Shown piece by piece: positions 23,301-34,500 of a stretch of DNA of 64,000 nucleotides. Origin of the DNA: Chamaecyparis obtusa (lineage: Eukaryota; Streptophyta; Pinopsida; Cupressales; Cupressaceae); assembly GCA_027943335.1 (NCBI GenBank), contig BSBK01006348.1, positions 371,001 through 435,000 on the forward strand. The letters run 5' to 3'. The notes beneath the pieces were generated by a model. It did no database searches. It worked only from the letters and a program-made list of their open reading frames with translations, and had not been told where the DNA came from. The number at the start of each line of letters is the position of its first letter. Positions within the stretch are counted from its first letter, which is position 1. The translations under genes and the position numbers were made by a program.

Positions 23301-23655
23301 TTCTTGACGACTCCCAGCTTCATATTTTCAAATATTTGGCTTTGAAGCATTGCACAAATATCGTATTGGGCATTATCATGCATTATCCGATGTGCGGCGT
23401 GAATAGCTCCACCCGGTATGCTGTTCAAGTTGCTTGACTGATATACCTTGTACCCAATTATTGTAGATGCGAAGCGGACACCATTATCCTCAATGTCCGT
23501 TATGGTCATGAGTCGACCATCAGGTCTTGATCCGGTTAATTTATTGACAACGACATTTGAGATTGTTCTTAGGGTTAGAGCTTCCCCTCAGTTGCTGTAT
23601 CCTATCACACTATGGTGATCATCTTTGGTGATCGGTTGTTTGATCATCTTTGGTG
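20363..23655 (-). pseudogene. N2 ORF2, large conserved protein of unknown function (5' truncated)
   Basis: A single minus-strand frame of about 1,098 codons is broken only by scattered stops (for example near 23215, 22424, 22237, 21412, 21402, 20870). It lacks roughly the first 110 codons seen in N1 and N3. Order of features: an N-terminal globular region (GEALTLRTISNVVV, IPGGAIHAAHRIMHDNAQYD), two lysine/arginine-rich stretches, a helical middle (RPGLSEDKIKLLLEEASMN, EVYEETLDFWKKYDF), an acidic Glu/Gln-rich stretch, and a C-terminal coiled-coil region ending KDIFTKLQL before the stop at 20363. No protease, RT, RNase H or integrase motif is visible. The function is not known to me. Confidence 0.8.
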
Positions 23656-23699
23656 TACACTAAGGTGACCCCTTACCGATGCATATTGTTTGTGGATTG
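23656..23699 (-). repeat. N2 5' LTR remnant
   Basis: A block of about 40 bases, GTGACCCCTTACCGATGCAT and onward, repeats 20091-20132 of the 3' LTR in the same orientation. It lies where the 5' LTR of N2 should be, joined directly to ORF2, so ORF1 and most of the 5' LTR were deleted. Confidence 0.65.
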
Positions 23700-23948
23700 T
23701 ACGGAAGACACGAACTCGACCGAGAATCAAATTGGGTTTATAATCGGCCAAAATCGGGTTATCAAAACATATTCCACCTCTTCGGCTGGAAGATAGATAT
23801 TCTCATTTTCGGCCCATATTCAGGTTATGAGATGATAACCCAATTATGACTTCAAGGGTTCCAAATAGTAGATATGGGTCATAATCGGTTATCATCTTCA
23901 TATTCCTATCATCTTCCGACAAACAAACGGGCCCTAAGGCAAATAAAA
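23700..23948. other. Unassigned ~240-bp island between N2 and C3
   Basis: This matches neither the N nor the C LTR. GGTTATC and CATATTCC motifs recur on both halves, and the right edge reads AACAAACGGGCCCTAAGG, reminiscent of the ends of some plant MITEs. No matching inverted end is visible at the left, so the identity is open. Confidence 0.4.
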
Positions 23949-24603
23949 GTTGCCTTCATTCTGTCGAGAAAAAGAGTGAACCTGTAAGCTACTGAAGCCA
24001 GGGTGAAATTGAAAGAAGTGAAAAGGAGAACTATGCAGAGAAGCACCGAAGTAAAGGAGAAGACATCTGCACCGACCGGTGTTACTTTTCAGATTGAGCA
24101 CGAATAGAGATCTTATCAGACTGTGTGTAGTCAACTGTAAAAGATCATTCACTCTATTGTTTTCTAGCAAACTACAATAGTTAAATCCCAAAATTTGGGT
24201 GGACTTTAACAGGTCCCTTGTATCAAATCCATTAATTGGGTGACATCGTTCAAGGTGTTCAAAGTCCTCTAACCAGATAGGTCCTAACAGGCCTTATTGT
24301 AAGAAATCCCTTAACCGGGTCGCATCTAGCAAATGCGTGATTATCCTCTAACTCGGAAGGCTCCTAACAGGGCGTACTCCAGAAGAGTACAAATTTTGTG
24401 AGGTCTCCTCACATCGTGGTTTTCACCCTAATCAGGTTTCCACGTGATAAATCTGGTGTTACTGTGTGAATGCTTGCTTACTGTTTTTATATGCATAAAT
24501 CTGTTTTCCTTTCAGTTGTAAGTTAACTTCATTAGATTTATTGAGTAAAGTTTTTAGAGGTGTTGATTCACCCCTCCCCTCTCAGCACCGGTTGGGACTG
24601 ACA
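23949..24603 (+). repeat. Solo copia LTR C3, right part
   Basis: It aligns with the PBS-proximal half of the C1 LTR: CCTTCATTCTGTCGAG, the GGTTA-motif array near 24235-24370, and the end CTCTCAGCACCGGTTGGGAC plus TGACA. GAAAG follows (24604-24608), matching the left flank at 16033. About 130 bases expected at the junction with the left part are missing. Confidence 0.85.
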
Positions 24604-24853
24604 GAAAGGGCCCATTTCTATCAACCTTAGAGTTACTATAAATAGTAACTACAAGAAATTGAGCCCAAACGAAGTCTAATTTGAGCCAAATGAAGATCAA
24701 ACTAGAGCATATTGAATTTTGGAGAAGACAAGAACCTCCATTAACCAAGCCTCTGGCTCAAAAAACCCTCTATCCACAATACTTAGCCTACGAGGGATAC
24801 AATAATAGGTTAATCCCTCAAACTCTAACGCTCTGTAGTGGGGACATTACAGT
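24604..24853 (-). repeat. 3' LTR of element H, right segment (LTR start)
   Basis: The minus-strand LTR starts TGTAATGTCCCCACTACAG at 24853. The stretch GAAAGGGCCCATTTCTATCAACC matches 48538-48560 in the other H LTR, confirming that the two pieces around C3 are one LTR. Just inside the element, the minus strand reads AAGGAGGACGGAC, a plausible polypurine tract. Confidence 0.8.
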
Positions 24854-25487
24854 CCGTCCTCCTTGAAATCGCTTGTCCCGAAGCAATCATGATTGCAAAG
24901 AAAATCCACTACACCGGAGGCCAAATGAAAACTCTAAAATGTCCCACACTGCAACAACACTGTTGAAACACTAGAATAACCACAATTGTACAGAAATGAA
25001 CAACGATCCATCTATTGAATCTATGCGCATTGAAACTGTGCATCTGAAACAAAACCTGTACATTAGGATCAAAAGTGAAACTACAAGTAATCCAAATCAT
25101 GTATCCACTACAATACTCCCCAGCGAACCTAACTTTGAACCCCGATACACATGAAGGATCCCAGAACACATTAAAGAGTGTCCAACAAAATATGCCTAGA
25201 TCCCAAATCCTGAATAGAAGCTTGCTAAGAAGAATAATCTCAAACCTTTGTTGCGTAATCTGATCACACTGTCATCATGTTGACAATGGTGAAACCATCC
25301 AATGGGATCCATCCAACCTGCAGTGCTAACCCTGTCACCACCTGGATCCTAGTATAAACAAAAGTCACATCCATCCATCATAAGGAGGCAAGGATATCTG
25401 AAAGCATCTGCTACACCAAATCTCCCTCTACACTACCAATCCTCCATGGGTGTGAAATCCAACTCTACTAGGAAGATAAGGACTCTC
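24854..25487 (-). other. H internal region next to 3' LTR
   Basis: The minus-strand text resembles the tail of a retroelement internal region and matches the H2 pieces at 7086-7265 and 14578-14728. Open frames are short (for example 25169-24909) and show no recognisable domain. S3 interrupts it at 25488. Confidence 0.5.
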
Positions 25488-26401
25488 TGTTGGCATAAAG
25501 CTTAGTTGTCATCATTGGCAAAAATCAAACACACCAGTACTCAAGTTTAGAGAAAAAGTGGTGAACCGGTAGACATACTAGGTAAATAGTGTACCTTAAC
25601 CAGCCACATTTATACCAGTCCGGTCTTGTCCAACCGGTCCAGTAGGACACCACAGGAGGCAGATGACTCAACAGGTTGTACACCGGTTCGCGTTCAGAAT
25701 TGCAAATTGACCGGTCAGTGCTTGGTGGCACCGTTTGGTGTAATAATAAGATAATTTCTTATAAATATAGGTCATCATGCATTAGAGGCATTGTTGAATT
25801 AAGAGCGCAAATAGAGCAGAGCAGAAGAGAAGAGTCTCCTGAGAAGGGATACAGTCACCGTGAGTGAAAGAGAGAAAGATTCAACAACCAAGTAGAGAAA
25901 AGAGAGAACAGGTATGATTTGATCGACAGATAAAGTGTCAAAGAAGATCATTTCTTTTATTGTGTAAAGCATATTAAACCCCTTAATCGGGTTGAACCCT
26001 AACAGGATCTGTTGTATAAATCCCTTCACCGGGTGACATCTTTGTTGATGGTTTTAAGTCCTTCGACAAGACAACTCCTTACAAGGTCAAGATCTTAACC
26101 GATCTCTTTCAAATCCCTTTACTAAGTAGCATTCTAACTAGTGCTTTATAAGCCTTTAACTGAGTAGCTTTATTACTGTAGTAGTGGAGTTTTGTGCGTT
26201 TTGTCCCACCATGGTTTTTTCCTTCTAACTAAGGGTTTCCACATATATATCTTGTGTTGACCTATGCATGTGATTTCTGTTTATGATCATTTTAAGCATT
26301 CTTTATATTTTTAGTATTAACAGGAATAATAAACAGAAAAAGAGAAAAGAAATTGAATTTATTGATTCACCTCCCCTCTCAGTAACCGCTCAGGATTAAT
26401 A
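25488..26401 (+). mobile_element. Solo LTR S3
   Basis: A 914-bp unit starts TGTTGGCATAAAGC and ends TAACCGCTCAGGATTAATA, similar to the N-family LTR ends (the final CA reads TA). Flanks are CTCTC (25483-25487) and CTCCC (26402-26406), a target duplication with one mismatch. A TATA-like TTATAAATATAGG lies near 25757. GGTTA-type motifs lie near 25975-26110. No internal sequence is present. Confidence 0.75.
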
Positions 26402-28189
26402 CTCCCAAGGGTGCTTGTGTCATAACCATGATATCCATCCTCCGCTAAAGGGTCATGGATGTACTAACTCTGCAAGTAGTCTCCCACTAACTTGCAACTA
26501 CTAACTCCAATTGAAGATGGCGTATACACATTCCATAAAGAATGGTATAATACTGGAACCAATCCACATTGATGCATAACCAAGTCCTCTAAATGTGGAT
26601 TAAAAGTAAAATGATGAGCACTCCTCACTATGTAGTTACGGTAAAAGGCTTTGATTTCAGTCAATGGTTCATCACTAATAACTCAAGAATCAAGAGGTGG
26701 CTCCAATCTCTAACCCCAAACAGTTGATCGGGCAAGGTCTTTGGTAACACTTTCTACAAACCCAACTACAAAATCTTTGTGAGGAAGCATTGCAGTCAAA
26801 GTTTCTACACTTTCTCCCACTAAACTTTGAATGCAAAGAAGAACCCTAGATAAGAGTAGCCTCAGAGACTCTGAAGGATCCCTCCTAAATTTCCAAACTC
26901 TCAAGCAGGTACTCAATAAACGTATTTGTGTAGTAGAAACGATATAAGGCAGAATCAACCTTATCCACTGAAACCTATGGCTGATCACTCTGACCTTGTG
27001 ACACAAGTTGTCGATCACCATCAACTAAATCAAATGAAGTAACAATTTTCTTTCCAAGAGAAGGAAACAAATCAACATGAGAGCCACACTCCCAACCAGA
27101 TGACATTGTGCAAGTCCCCTGTAAAGGTGATGGAATAGTGTAGTCTATTGACAAACAACTCTCAGAAGAATCTAACACTGCCACACAAGAGCTACCAACG
27201 ATTTGATTTGAATCATCTGTCATTGAGATAACCTTGGGAGAATTTGATGTAATAAGTGGCTCTCTACAACCCTCAACCAAGGTACTCATCCCATCTGAAG
27301 CTACTGCACCAATATTAGCTATGTATGTAGTCGCGCCTTCACTACAAGATGTGAATATCAAATCATCACCAACTACCACTATAGGAAGTTGAATTGTATC
27401 TATAGCTGGTGAAGGCTGTGATCATCTCAACTCTGCGGTAACCACATCTAATCGTGACTGCGACTCCTGAAGAGCCAACTAGGTGCTCTCCAATAAATCT
27501 ATAGTCGCCTCAAGCTCATGAGTGAGCTCATCTACCTCTTCCTTTCCCTTCAACGCATCATAGCAAGTGCAACCCCACTAGAGAAGATAGTCTATGTGAG
27601 CCAACAACTGCAAATAATTATGTTTCATTATCTCAATAGCTTCTCATAGTGAATGAAACTCTACAAGGGAAAGGCCACTATAATCGTTCTCATATTCCAT
27701 AGGAGTACCCCAACCATAGGTAGCCAACATCTGACAAGCAGCATCAAAATGCTTAATGGTTGTGGCAATCTAACTGTCATTCACCTTTAGCTATCCAGCC
27801 AAATGATGTCCCCGAAATCGATGACCACCATGCAAACTCCCTAACCCACAATTTGCACTGTGATATGAGGTTGTATCCACATCGCTCACCTCATGAAAAG
27901 TAGCATCATGTGTTCTATCATCACCACACACATCAACAACCAAGGTACTGCTACTAAGCACCTCAACAAATGGCTCATCTGATAAGGTGGAAGCTGCTGC
28001 TACAATAGTCTCCTCACACACTCCCACTTTCCATATAATTGTAAGTCCCTGCAAGTCACGATCCTGGGACCGATTACCCATCAAATGAATTTTCACATTC
28101 ATTTTCTAAGGTCTGATATGAAAAATCAGACTCGTAGTATGAGTCTTCATCATAAAATGCATCATTAGTACTCAAATCTTGTGTTCTAA
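26402..28189 (-). pseudogene. H internal coding region, unidentified and broken
   Basis: The minus strand carries successive open pieces (28102-27791, about 27790-27400 with stops, 27379-26975, 27024-26710, 26664-26464). The first has GNRSQDRDLQGLTIIWKVG. The middle is rich in Asp/Glu/Leu (TYGWGTPMEYENDY; YDALKGKEEVDELTHELEAT) and may form helices. I recognise no retroviral enzyme motif, so H may be a non-autonomous element. These pieces join across nested insertions to 28501-28652 and 36524-36880. Confidence 0.45.
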
Positions 28190-28500
28190 TGGTTGGCAAA
28201 ATGGTCAGCGCTCCCCTTGGGATTCGTGACATGGCTTAACTGCCTCCTATGTCTTCTATAAGTCTAGTGGTTGTATCGAGCATTAACAGGTCAATCTTTT
28301 GGTGCAACGGCAACCACTACTTGTAACAAGTGGTATCAGAGTTTGGTCACAGGTTCGAATCCCCTCGGGTAACGCTGAGGGGGAGATTGTTGGCAAAATG
28401 GTTAGCGCTCCCCTCGGGATTCGTGACATGGCTTAACCGCCTCCTGTATCTTCTATAAGTCTAGTGGTTGTATCGAGCATTAATAGGTCGATCTTTTGGT
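28190..28500 (+). mobile_element. TRIM-like miniature LTR element
   Basis: Two ~110-bp direct repeats (28190-28302 and 28388-28500; about seven differences) flank an interior of under 100 bp. The interior holds a PBS-like TGGTATCAGAGT (28331-28342) and a PPT-like GCTGAGGGGGAGAT just before the second repeat. That is the layout of a terminal-repeat retrotransposon in miniature. The first LTR probably extends to 28328 (...CTTGTAACA); the second lacks that end, so the element is 3' truncated or diverged. It encodes nothing. Confidence 0.7.
28352..28364 (+). promoter_or_regulatory. tRNA B-box-like motif in the TRIM
   Basis: GGTTCGAATCCCC fits the Pol III internal B-box consensus. The LTR starts contain TTGGCAAAATGGTTAGCGC, which resembles a tRNA A box. 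The spacing is not that of a tRNA, so a functional promoter is only a possibility. Confidence 0.4.
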
Positions 28501-28657
28501 TGTATCAGCTAATGCAACTCTCTGATGTAACTTTCAGGCTAATGCAAACACAACTCACTGCTGTCATGAAAATAAAAATTGTTATAGCTTATTTTTTCTA
28601 AGAAATCTTCATTTTTGACACTCCCATCTTGCATAATTCAAGGTGACACCCACAACA
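28501..28657 (-). other. H internal segment between TRIM and N1
   Basis: This is a short piece of the H interior. Its minus-strand frame continues, across the N1 insertion point (CAACA), into the frame at 36777-36524. Confidence 0.5.
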
Positions 28658-29722
28658 TGTTAGCAATTTAAGTTGTCATTAGTGTACATTCACAAACATC
28701 GAGCACCGGTCACTCACGTTACTTAGAAGACACCGGTAGAAAAAGAACAAAGTGTATGCACTGGTAGATAAAGATAAGTTAACACACCGGTAGCAAAGTG
28801 CATACAAAGTTGAACTGGAGATAAAGTAACACCAGTCTAAGTTACACTGGTCTTAAACTGCCTATAGATCCACTCCGAATTATGCGGAGCAGTTTGAGTT
28901 AAAAGCCTGAGTATACGGGACATCCACCGCTTTGATGAGGAGTTAGCTTTAAGTCTACGGATGATCTCAAGGTAAACTCTAGATCACAACGCATAGTCTT
29001 TATGTGTAGCATGATTTATGGTTAAGTTTACTCCCTGGCGGTTTTGTGAGGACAAGGGATTCACTCTTGTATAAATATGGGTGATAGGATGCACGATATA
29101 GTGTTGTTGTTGCTGTTGACAATTGGTGATTGGAAAGAGTAGAGGAGAGATATCTTCCGAGGAGGGCTACAGGCATAGAGGTGAAGAAAGAAAGGAGACA
29201 TCAACAACCAGGGTAACCGGGGAAGAGATCAATAGGTATGATCTAATCAGACATTGAGTGTCACAGTAGATCCTGCTTTTATAAGGTGTGAAAGCATATC
29301 AAAATCCCTTAATGAGGGTGGACCTAATCGATTCATTGTAAAATCCCCTAACAGGGTAACATCTTTATCGATGTTTAAAGTCCTGTAACAAGGCAACTCT
29401 TGACAGGGTTCAGATCTTAACAGATCTTTTGTAAAATCCCTTAACCGGGTAGCACCTTAACCAATGCTTTGTAAGCTCCTAACAGGGCACCTTCATTTTG
29501 TACTAGTGAAGTTGTGAGCTCCGTCTCACCGTGGTTTTTTCCTTCTAACCGAGGGTTTCCACGTATAAATACTTGTGTTGATCTGTGTGATTATGTTTAT
29601 GCTTGAATATCTGTTATATTCTAATTATCAATTAAGGATAATTTGAAAGAAGTTGAGAATTAAAAGTACTGGAGAGTATTTACTGATTCACCCCCCCTCT
29701 CAATAACTGGTAAGTATTAACA
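28658..29722 (+). repeat. 5' LTR of N1
   Basis: It is 1,065 bp, from TGTTAGCAATTTAAG to AAGTATTAACA. A TATA-like TGTATAAATATGG lies near 29070. The GGTTA/CCTAACAGG motif array occupies about 29300-29490. Relative to the 3' LTR it lacks about 28 bases after CACACCGGTAG near 28793. Confidence 0.92.
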
Positions 29723-29724
29723 TT

Positions 29725-29736
29725 TGGTATCAAAGC
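29725..29736 (+). promoter_or_regulatory. Primer binding site of N1
   Basis: TGGTATCAAAGC lies two bases after the LTR. It is the initiator-Met-type PBS with one A for G substitution, also seen beside S4. Confidence 0.85.
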
Positions 29737-29781
29737 TCTCGGGTTCCCATATATAAAACTTAATCGCTTGAGAGAAAGATC

Positions 29782-30957
29782 ATGAAGGGTTACAAATATC
29801 AGAAACAACTAGAGGAAACCAACAACACTATTGCCTCTCTGGAGAATAGGTTGAGGAAATCACTTGCAAAAAGAAAGGAGCTGGCTCTGCAATTAAATGA
29901 GAGCAATGAAACCATCGATGAACTGTCGGGTCAGAGTGGATCTAATGAGGCTGAGAGGCAGTTTCTGAGCTTACGAAAAAAGAACTAGATCCTAACCGGT
30001 CGGATTGCTGACCTCAAAAGGGAGCAAGAAGAGAATGCTTGGAGGATGACTGAACTGATTGAACAGAAACGGAAAATTGATGGTGAAAGAAACACAGCAG
30101 TCAAGTCATCAACAGCCTCGAAAAAAGCAAAGAACTGGGCAAAGGAAGCTGTAAGGGCAAATGAACTCCTCATTGTGCAACTCCAAGAAGACATGCTAAT
30201 TGTCACCCAAGAAAATGCCAATATGCACAAAGCTTGACAGGTTAGAGATGAAGCATGAAAGAGTTTGCCGGTCGAGATATTTCAACTAAAGGAACAAATG
30301 AAAGATCTTGAAAAAAGGAATGAAGACCTGAGAAGGTACAATGAAAGTTCAGTAAAATTTGATAAGCAACTCAAAGCTCAAAAAAGGCACAAAGATCAGA
30401 CCGGTCTTGGTTTCGCCGGTATAGTCACCAAAGAGAATGGTGAGTCATCTGATGCAACGATAAACAAGAAGGACAAGAGAAAAATGCTAGCACAAAAAGG
30501 TAAGAAAACCTTTAACGCATCTTGTAAGCATTGTGAAAAATTGGGTCATAAAACCAACAATTGCAGAAAAGCACTGGTGAGAACCAAGAACGGTTATTGT
30601 AAGAACTGTTGCAAAAATGGCTACTGTCCAGCCCCGTATCTGTGTCCAGTGGAACCAGGGGAAGCTTCAAAGGCTACTGTTATGCTTGCAACAAGTTTGA
30701 ACACAAGGCTAAAGAATGCAGACTAAAGACAATGGCATTTAGATCCACGAGACTGGTATTCACCACGAAAAACAAGAACCGAAACACAATCAATTGTGAA
30801 AACTGTGGGATGCACAGTCTCAGTAACTCATGGAGCAAATCACCCAATCAAGAAGGATGAACCCATGGAAGGCAACCGGTATGGTCTGCTATCACTGCAA
30901 TAAAGTTGGTCACTTGGCAAAAGACTGCTGGAACCGGATGAGAAACAAAGGCAAATA
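29782..30957 (+). pseudogene. N1 ORF1: coiled-coil and zinc-knuckle Gag-like protein
   Basis: The ATG at 29782 is the first after the PBS. Residues 1-240 are strongly helical and charged (YQKQLEETNNTIASLENRLR; FQLKEQMKDLEKRNEDLRR), so a long coiled coil is likely. Three CCHC knuckles with Cx2Cx4Hx4C spacing follow: CKHCEKLGHKTNNC (30523-30564), CYACNKFEHKAKEC (30678-30719) and CYHCNKVGHLAKDC (30887-30928). Between them is a cysteine-rich CKNCCKNGYC stretch. The knuckles lie in three different frames, so at least two frameshifts occurred, and stops sit near 29986, 30235 and 30256. No capsid-like domain is obvious. Binding of element RNA is inferred from the knuckles. Confidence 0.75.
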
Positions 30958-31522
30958 ATCAGCCAAACCGATGGTGAAGACCTTGACTTTTGATAAGAAA
31001 GACAAGAAAGGCAAGCAGATCATGAAAAAAGTCAAGAAAATATGGTTCGTTAAGGAGTCAAAGAGCTCCGCTGAGGAGAAAACAGAGGAAAAATCATCAT
31101 CACAAGATAGTGATATCTCTTCTCCAAACTGAGCCTTCAAGGCTTAGAGGGAACCGGTAGTACAACTATTGTTCCTGGTAGAACTGGTGAGTTTTACTCA
31201 CTTAGTACACAAGTCAGACCGAAAAAACATGAGGTGATCAATAGGGGCATGTCTCATCAAAAAAGTCGGACTACCGGTTAGCAAAAGTAGCAAGAAAAGT
31301 TAGGTAAGGCATTTAATATTGTAGCCGTTTAACAATAGTTACCGTTGGGTAATTACCGTTATGCCCTAATCCTACAAAAGCAAAGGACTACTTATTTGCT
31401 TTTACCTTGTGATTTTATGTTTATTTTTCTTATGCTTGAGCAATATTCTTGCGAATTGATCATCGAGCGAGATTGTCTATGAAAACCGATCAATCATCTC
31501 TCTGAGTAACCGATTAAGAGCA
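30958..31522 (+). other. Spacer between N1 ORF1 and ORF2
   Basis: 30960-31137 can be read as a lysine-rich tail of ORF1 (KKDKKGKQ..., SSAEEKTEEKSSS). The rest is non-coding. It matches the region upstream of N3 ORF2 (63600-64000), including GCTTAGAGGGAACCGGTA and GCCCTAA. The TATA-like box of N3 reads CCTACAAAAG here, so it is degraded. Confidence 0.55.
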
Positions 31523-34500
31523 ATGGCATCTTCGTCATAGGAAGCTAAGCTAGTTCCAGCAAACCAACTTGATCGTCCTCCGTATGATATCTTGGCGAAT
31601 CAGGATAGGGAGATCGACATGGATGGTGCGCTCTCCTCATTACCTAAAGGAGTGCTCCTGACAGAGGATGTAACTGCGTTCATCTATGCAAAGCAAGAAG
31701 AGTTGGGTGAAACATACATACAAAGCGAGTATCGCTCGCTATGCAAAGATGGAAATTATCCCAATGGTTATGCAAAGCTGGTAGCATCTAGGATTATCAA
31801 TGGAGTCTCCTATCCAACCATATTCAAACCAGAATGGATTCGAATGGTGGTTAGTCGAGTGCATGAACCGGGATTTTGGGCCACGAAAGGAGTCTGCACT
31901 CCGATCACGAAGGACGATCTCCATAGGGTAACCAGGTTCTGCAATCAAGGGGAAGCCCTAACCCTGAGAACCATATCAATTATAGTGGTGGCCAATTTGA
32001 CAAAATCAAAATTTGACAAGTGATTGATGACCGTAACAGATATTGAAGATCCAGTTGTTCTGTTTGCATCCGCCATAATAGGTTACAAAGTATATCAATC
32101 CAGTAACCTAAATAGCATACCAGGTGGAGGCATACATGCAGCTCACAGAATAATACATGATAATGCACAGTATGATATGTGCGGAATGCTAAGATAGATC
32201 TTCGAGAATAAGAAGCTAGGCATCGTAAAAAAGAAATCATTGAAATTTGGCACACTTCTGGTATGTCTCTACTTTTACTATTCTAATTCCTTCCCTCGAA
32301 TAGGAAAAGTGACATGGACAACAGATCGACCGGTCATGATGCAAATCAGTGATTATGCTAACCAACTGGGAGACAGTTTGACAAAGCTATGACGAATCAT
32401 TTCAAGGCCCTTCAGCTGAAAATGCATGCCAGAAAAAGAATTCCGTCAACTATCGTTGACCTGTACAAACAGGAGGTATGTTTTCTGGTATCAACTGACT
32501 TCTGCATTATTCAAGCAGTAGAACCAAGAGATGAGTATGCACCAGAGCTTGGTTATGAAATCACTGCAAAGATCGCAAAGGCGTATGTAGAGGCCTTGGA
32601 TAAAGCACACCTGGACCTTGGCGCTCAACGGTTTCAAACCTGTGAGGAAATAGAGAAAAATCTGAAAAGGGGACCAATCAAGAATGTATATGTGAAAAGA
32701 ATACCTACACCAAAGAAGAAACCAGAAAATGCACAACCAAAAGCACAAAAGAAGAAAGCTCAACTGGTGGCAAGCACATAGGAGGAAGAAGCTGAAGAAA
32801 CCGATTTTGAAGACAGTTCCATTGATCGAAAGAAAGAAGAAAACTGGTAAACCAGCAAAGGAGGATCCACCAAGAAAAGGCAAGCCAACAATTGATGAAT
32901 TTGTGTTAGGATTGAAAGAACATGGAGGAATGGCTAATGTCGAAAGAAGGTACATTCTGGAAAATGATGAGGACCGAAGAAAAATTGAAGATGCTATAGT
33001 TGAATGCCTTTATAAGTTTAATTTACATCCTGCGGAACTTCATAAAGTATTAGCTAAGGATCTTTTGGATATTCTTCAAGATAGGTGGAAAGATTCAATG
33101 AATAGAGAAAAGGAGTTCAGGATTCGTGCTTTGTTAGAAGTCCAGAATCATCTCACTCTAGAAGAAGCAACTCAACAAGCTGAACTAAATCCGCAAAATT
33201 TCCTAACAAAAAAAAGGATAAGTCTTTTGCTGATTGGAGAAACCGAGGAAGTACATGATGAAGGAGTGGCCATCTGGACCAATCTTCTTCAGACTCAACA
33301 ACAAGTAGAGGAAGCATGTCGAAAGGCAACAACTTCACCGGTTTGTGACACCGGGAAAGGAAAAGGTGTACTTGGAGTAGATAAACCAGTTATTGTTGAC
33401 TTAATTGATGAACCAACAAATCCAACACTCCTAGTATCTCTAGAAAAAGGTAAGGCTCGCACTATGACTATAAATGATATTGTAGCTGAAATTACAAATT
33501 CTGGAGAGATAGATAATGCAGCCAAATGGTATAGTATATTAGCCGAGGAGGACAAACAGGAAATTGAAAAAGCTCCTGTTGAAAGTCTATTAGACTTCAT
33601 CAAGACTCCTAGGGATTATAGGGGCAAGTTTCCTCTTGAATTAAACAGTAAGCTTCAAACAAGATGGAGAACCAGTCTAGAAATAAATTCAAAGATCAAT
33701 AGGGAAGCACTAGAAAAAGCTAGACCTGGTCTAAGCGACAAGAGAATAAAGCTTCTATTAGAGGAAGCATCTATGAATCTGAATACAAATTACAGAGTTG
33801 CCAAGATTCTTAATGGGTATGAGAATGAAGTCTTCAAGGAGATACTAGATTTTTGGCAGCAGTATGACTTCAATACTCTTGAAGCAATAGGTCCTCAGGA
33901 TCACACTGCAACAATTGAAGATCCACCAGTTCAGTTTACTGCAACTTAGACTCCAATAATTTGTGTATAGGAAGATGTAACAAAATTGTTCATTTCTGAT
34001 GAACCAGTCAATTTGGGACAAACTTCTGACAATACACCCACTGATAGATCAGTTAAAGGTGATGGAGGAATCGTTGTGGGTGATCTTCATTCTGCTGAAG
34101 AGCAGCAACAAACACAAGCCCCACCAGAAGAGCCCTCGCATCAAGAAGAAGATGCTATGCTTGAGATAGAAGCTCAACAACCAGAAGACAAACTGGAAGC
34201 AGGAAACAAACCTGATGAACAGGACAAAATAGAGAATGAGCGAGCTCCAAAGGAACAAGAACAGGGAAAAGAGAAGGAACAGGAGCTCAGCCAAAAGGAA
34301 CAAGAAACTCTTCCTAGCTCATCTAAAAGACAACTCCTATTTTCTGAAGAATCCGAAGCAAAAAGAAGTAAGGCTAGTGATACAATAGTTGACATCAGTA
34401 AAATGTCAACTATATAGCTGAAAGAGCTTACTAAAAGAAAACAGGATATGGTTCTGAGCAAAGTAAAGGATATCCTATATAACTTTGTACTAGATGCTGA

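Larger units (their letters stand above)
16790..23699 (-). mobile_element. Element N2 (N family, 5' truncated)
   Basis: This is a minus-strand member of the N family inserted in C3. Present are a 3' LTR (split by S2), a PPT, most of ORF2 and, after a deletion, about 40 bases of LTR sequence at the other end. ORF1, the PBS and nearly all of the 5' LTR are missing. GATGA (16785-16789) precedes the left end; I cannot find its partner because the right end is disrupted. No pol domain is present. Confidence 0.8.

Noticed and set aside
16790..23699. A complete N element
   Set aside because: ORF1, PBS and nearly all of the 5' LTR are missing at the right end, so only a truncated copy is called.
26710..27379. 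An intact cellular gene on the minus strand
   Set aside because: The frames overlap, are broken by stops, and lie between the LTR and nested insertions of element H; no known domain is seen.
28331..28364. A tRNA gene
   Set aside because: A B-box-like motif and a TGGTATCAGAG stretch are present, but no cloverleaf can be drawn; the layout is PBS plus miniature LTR.
32491..32955. Phe/Leu/Cys-rich open frame on the minus strand of N1
   Set aside because: It is antisense to the conserved, Lys-rich ORF2 and only mirrors its codons; the hydrophobic look is a by-product.
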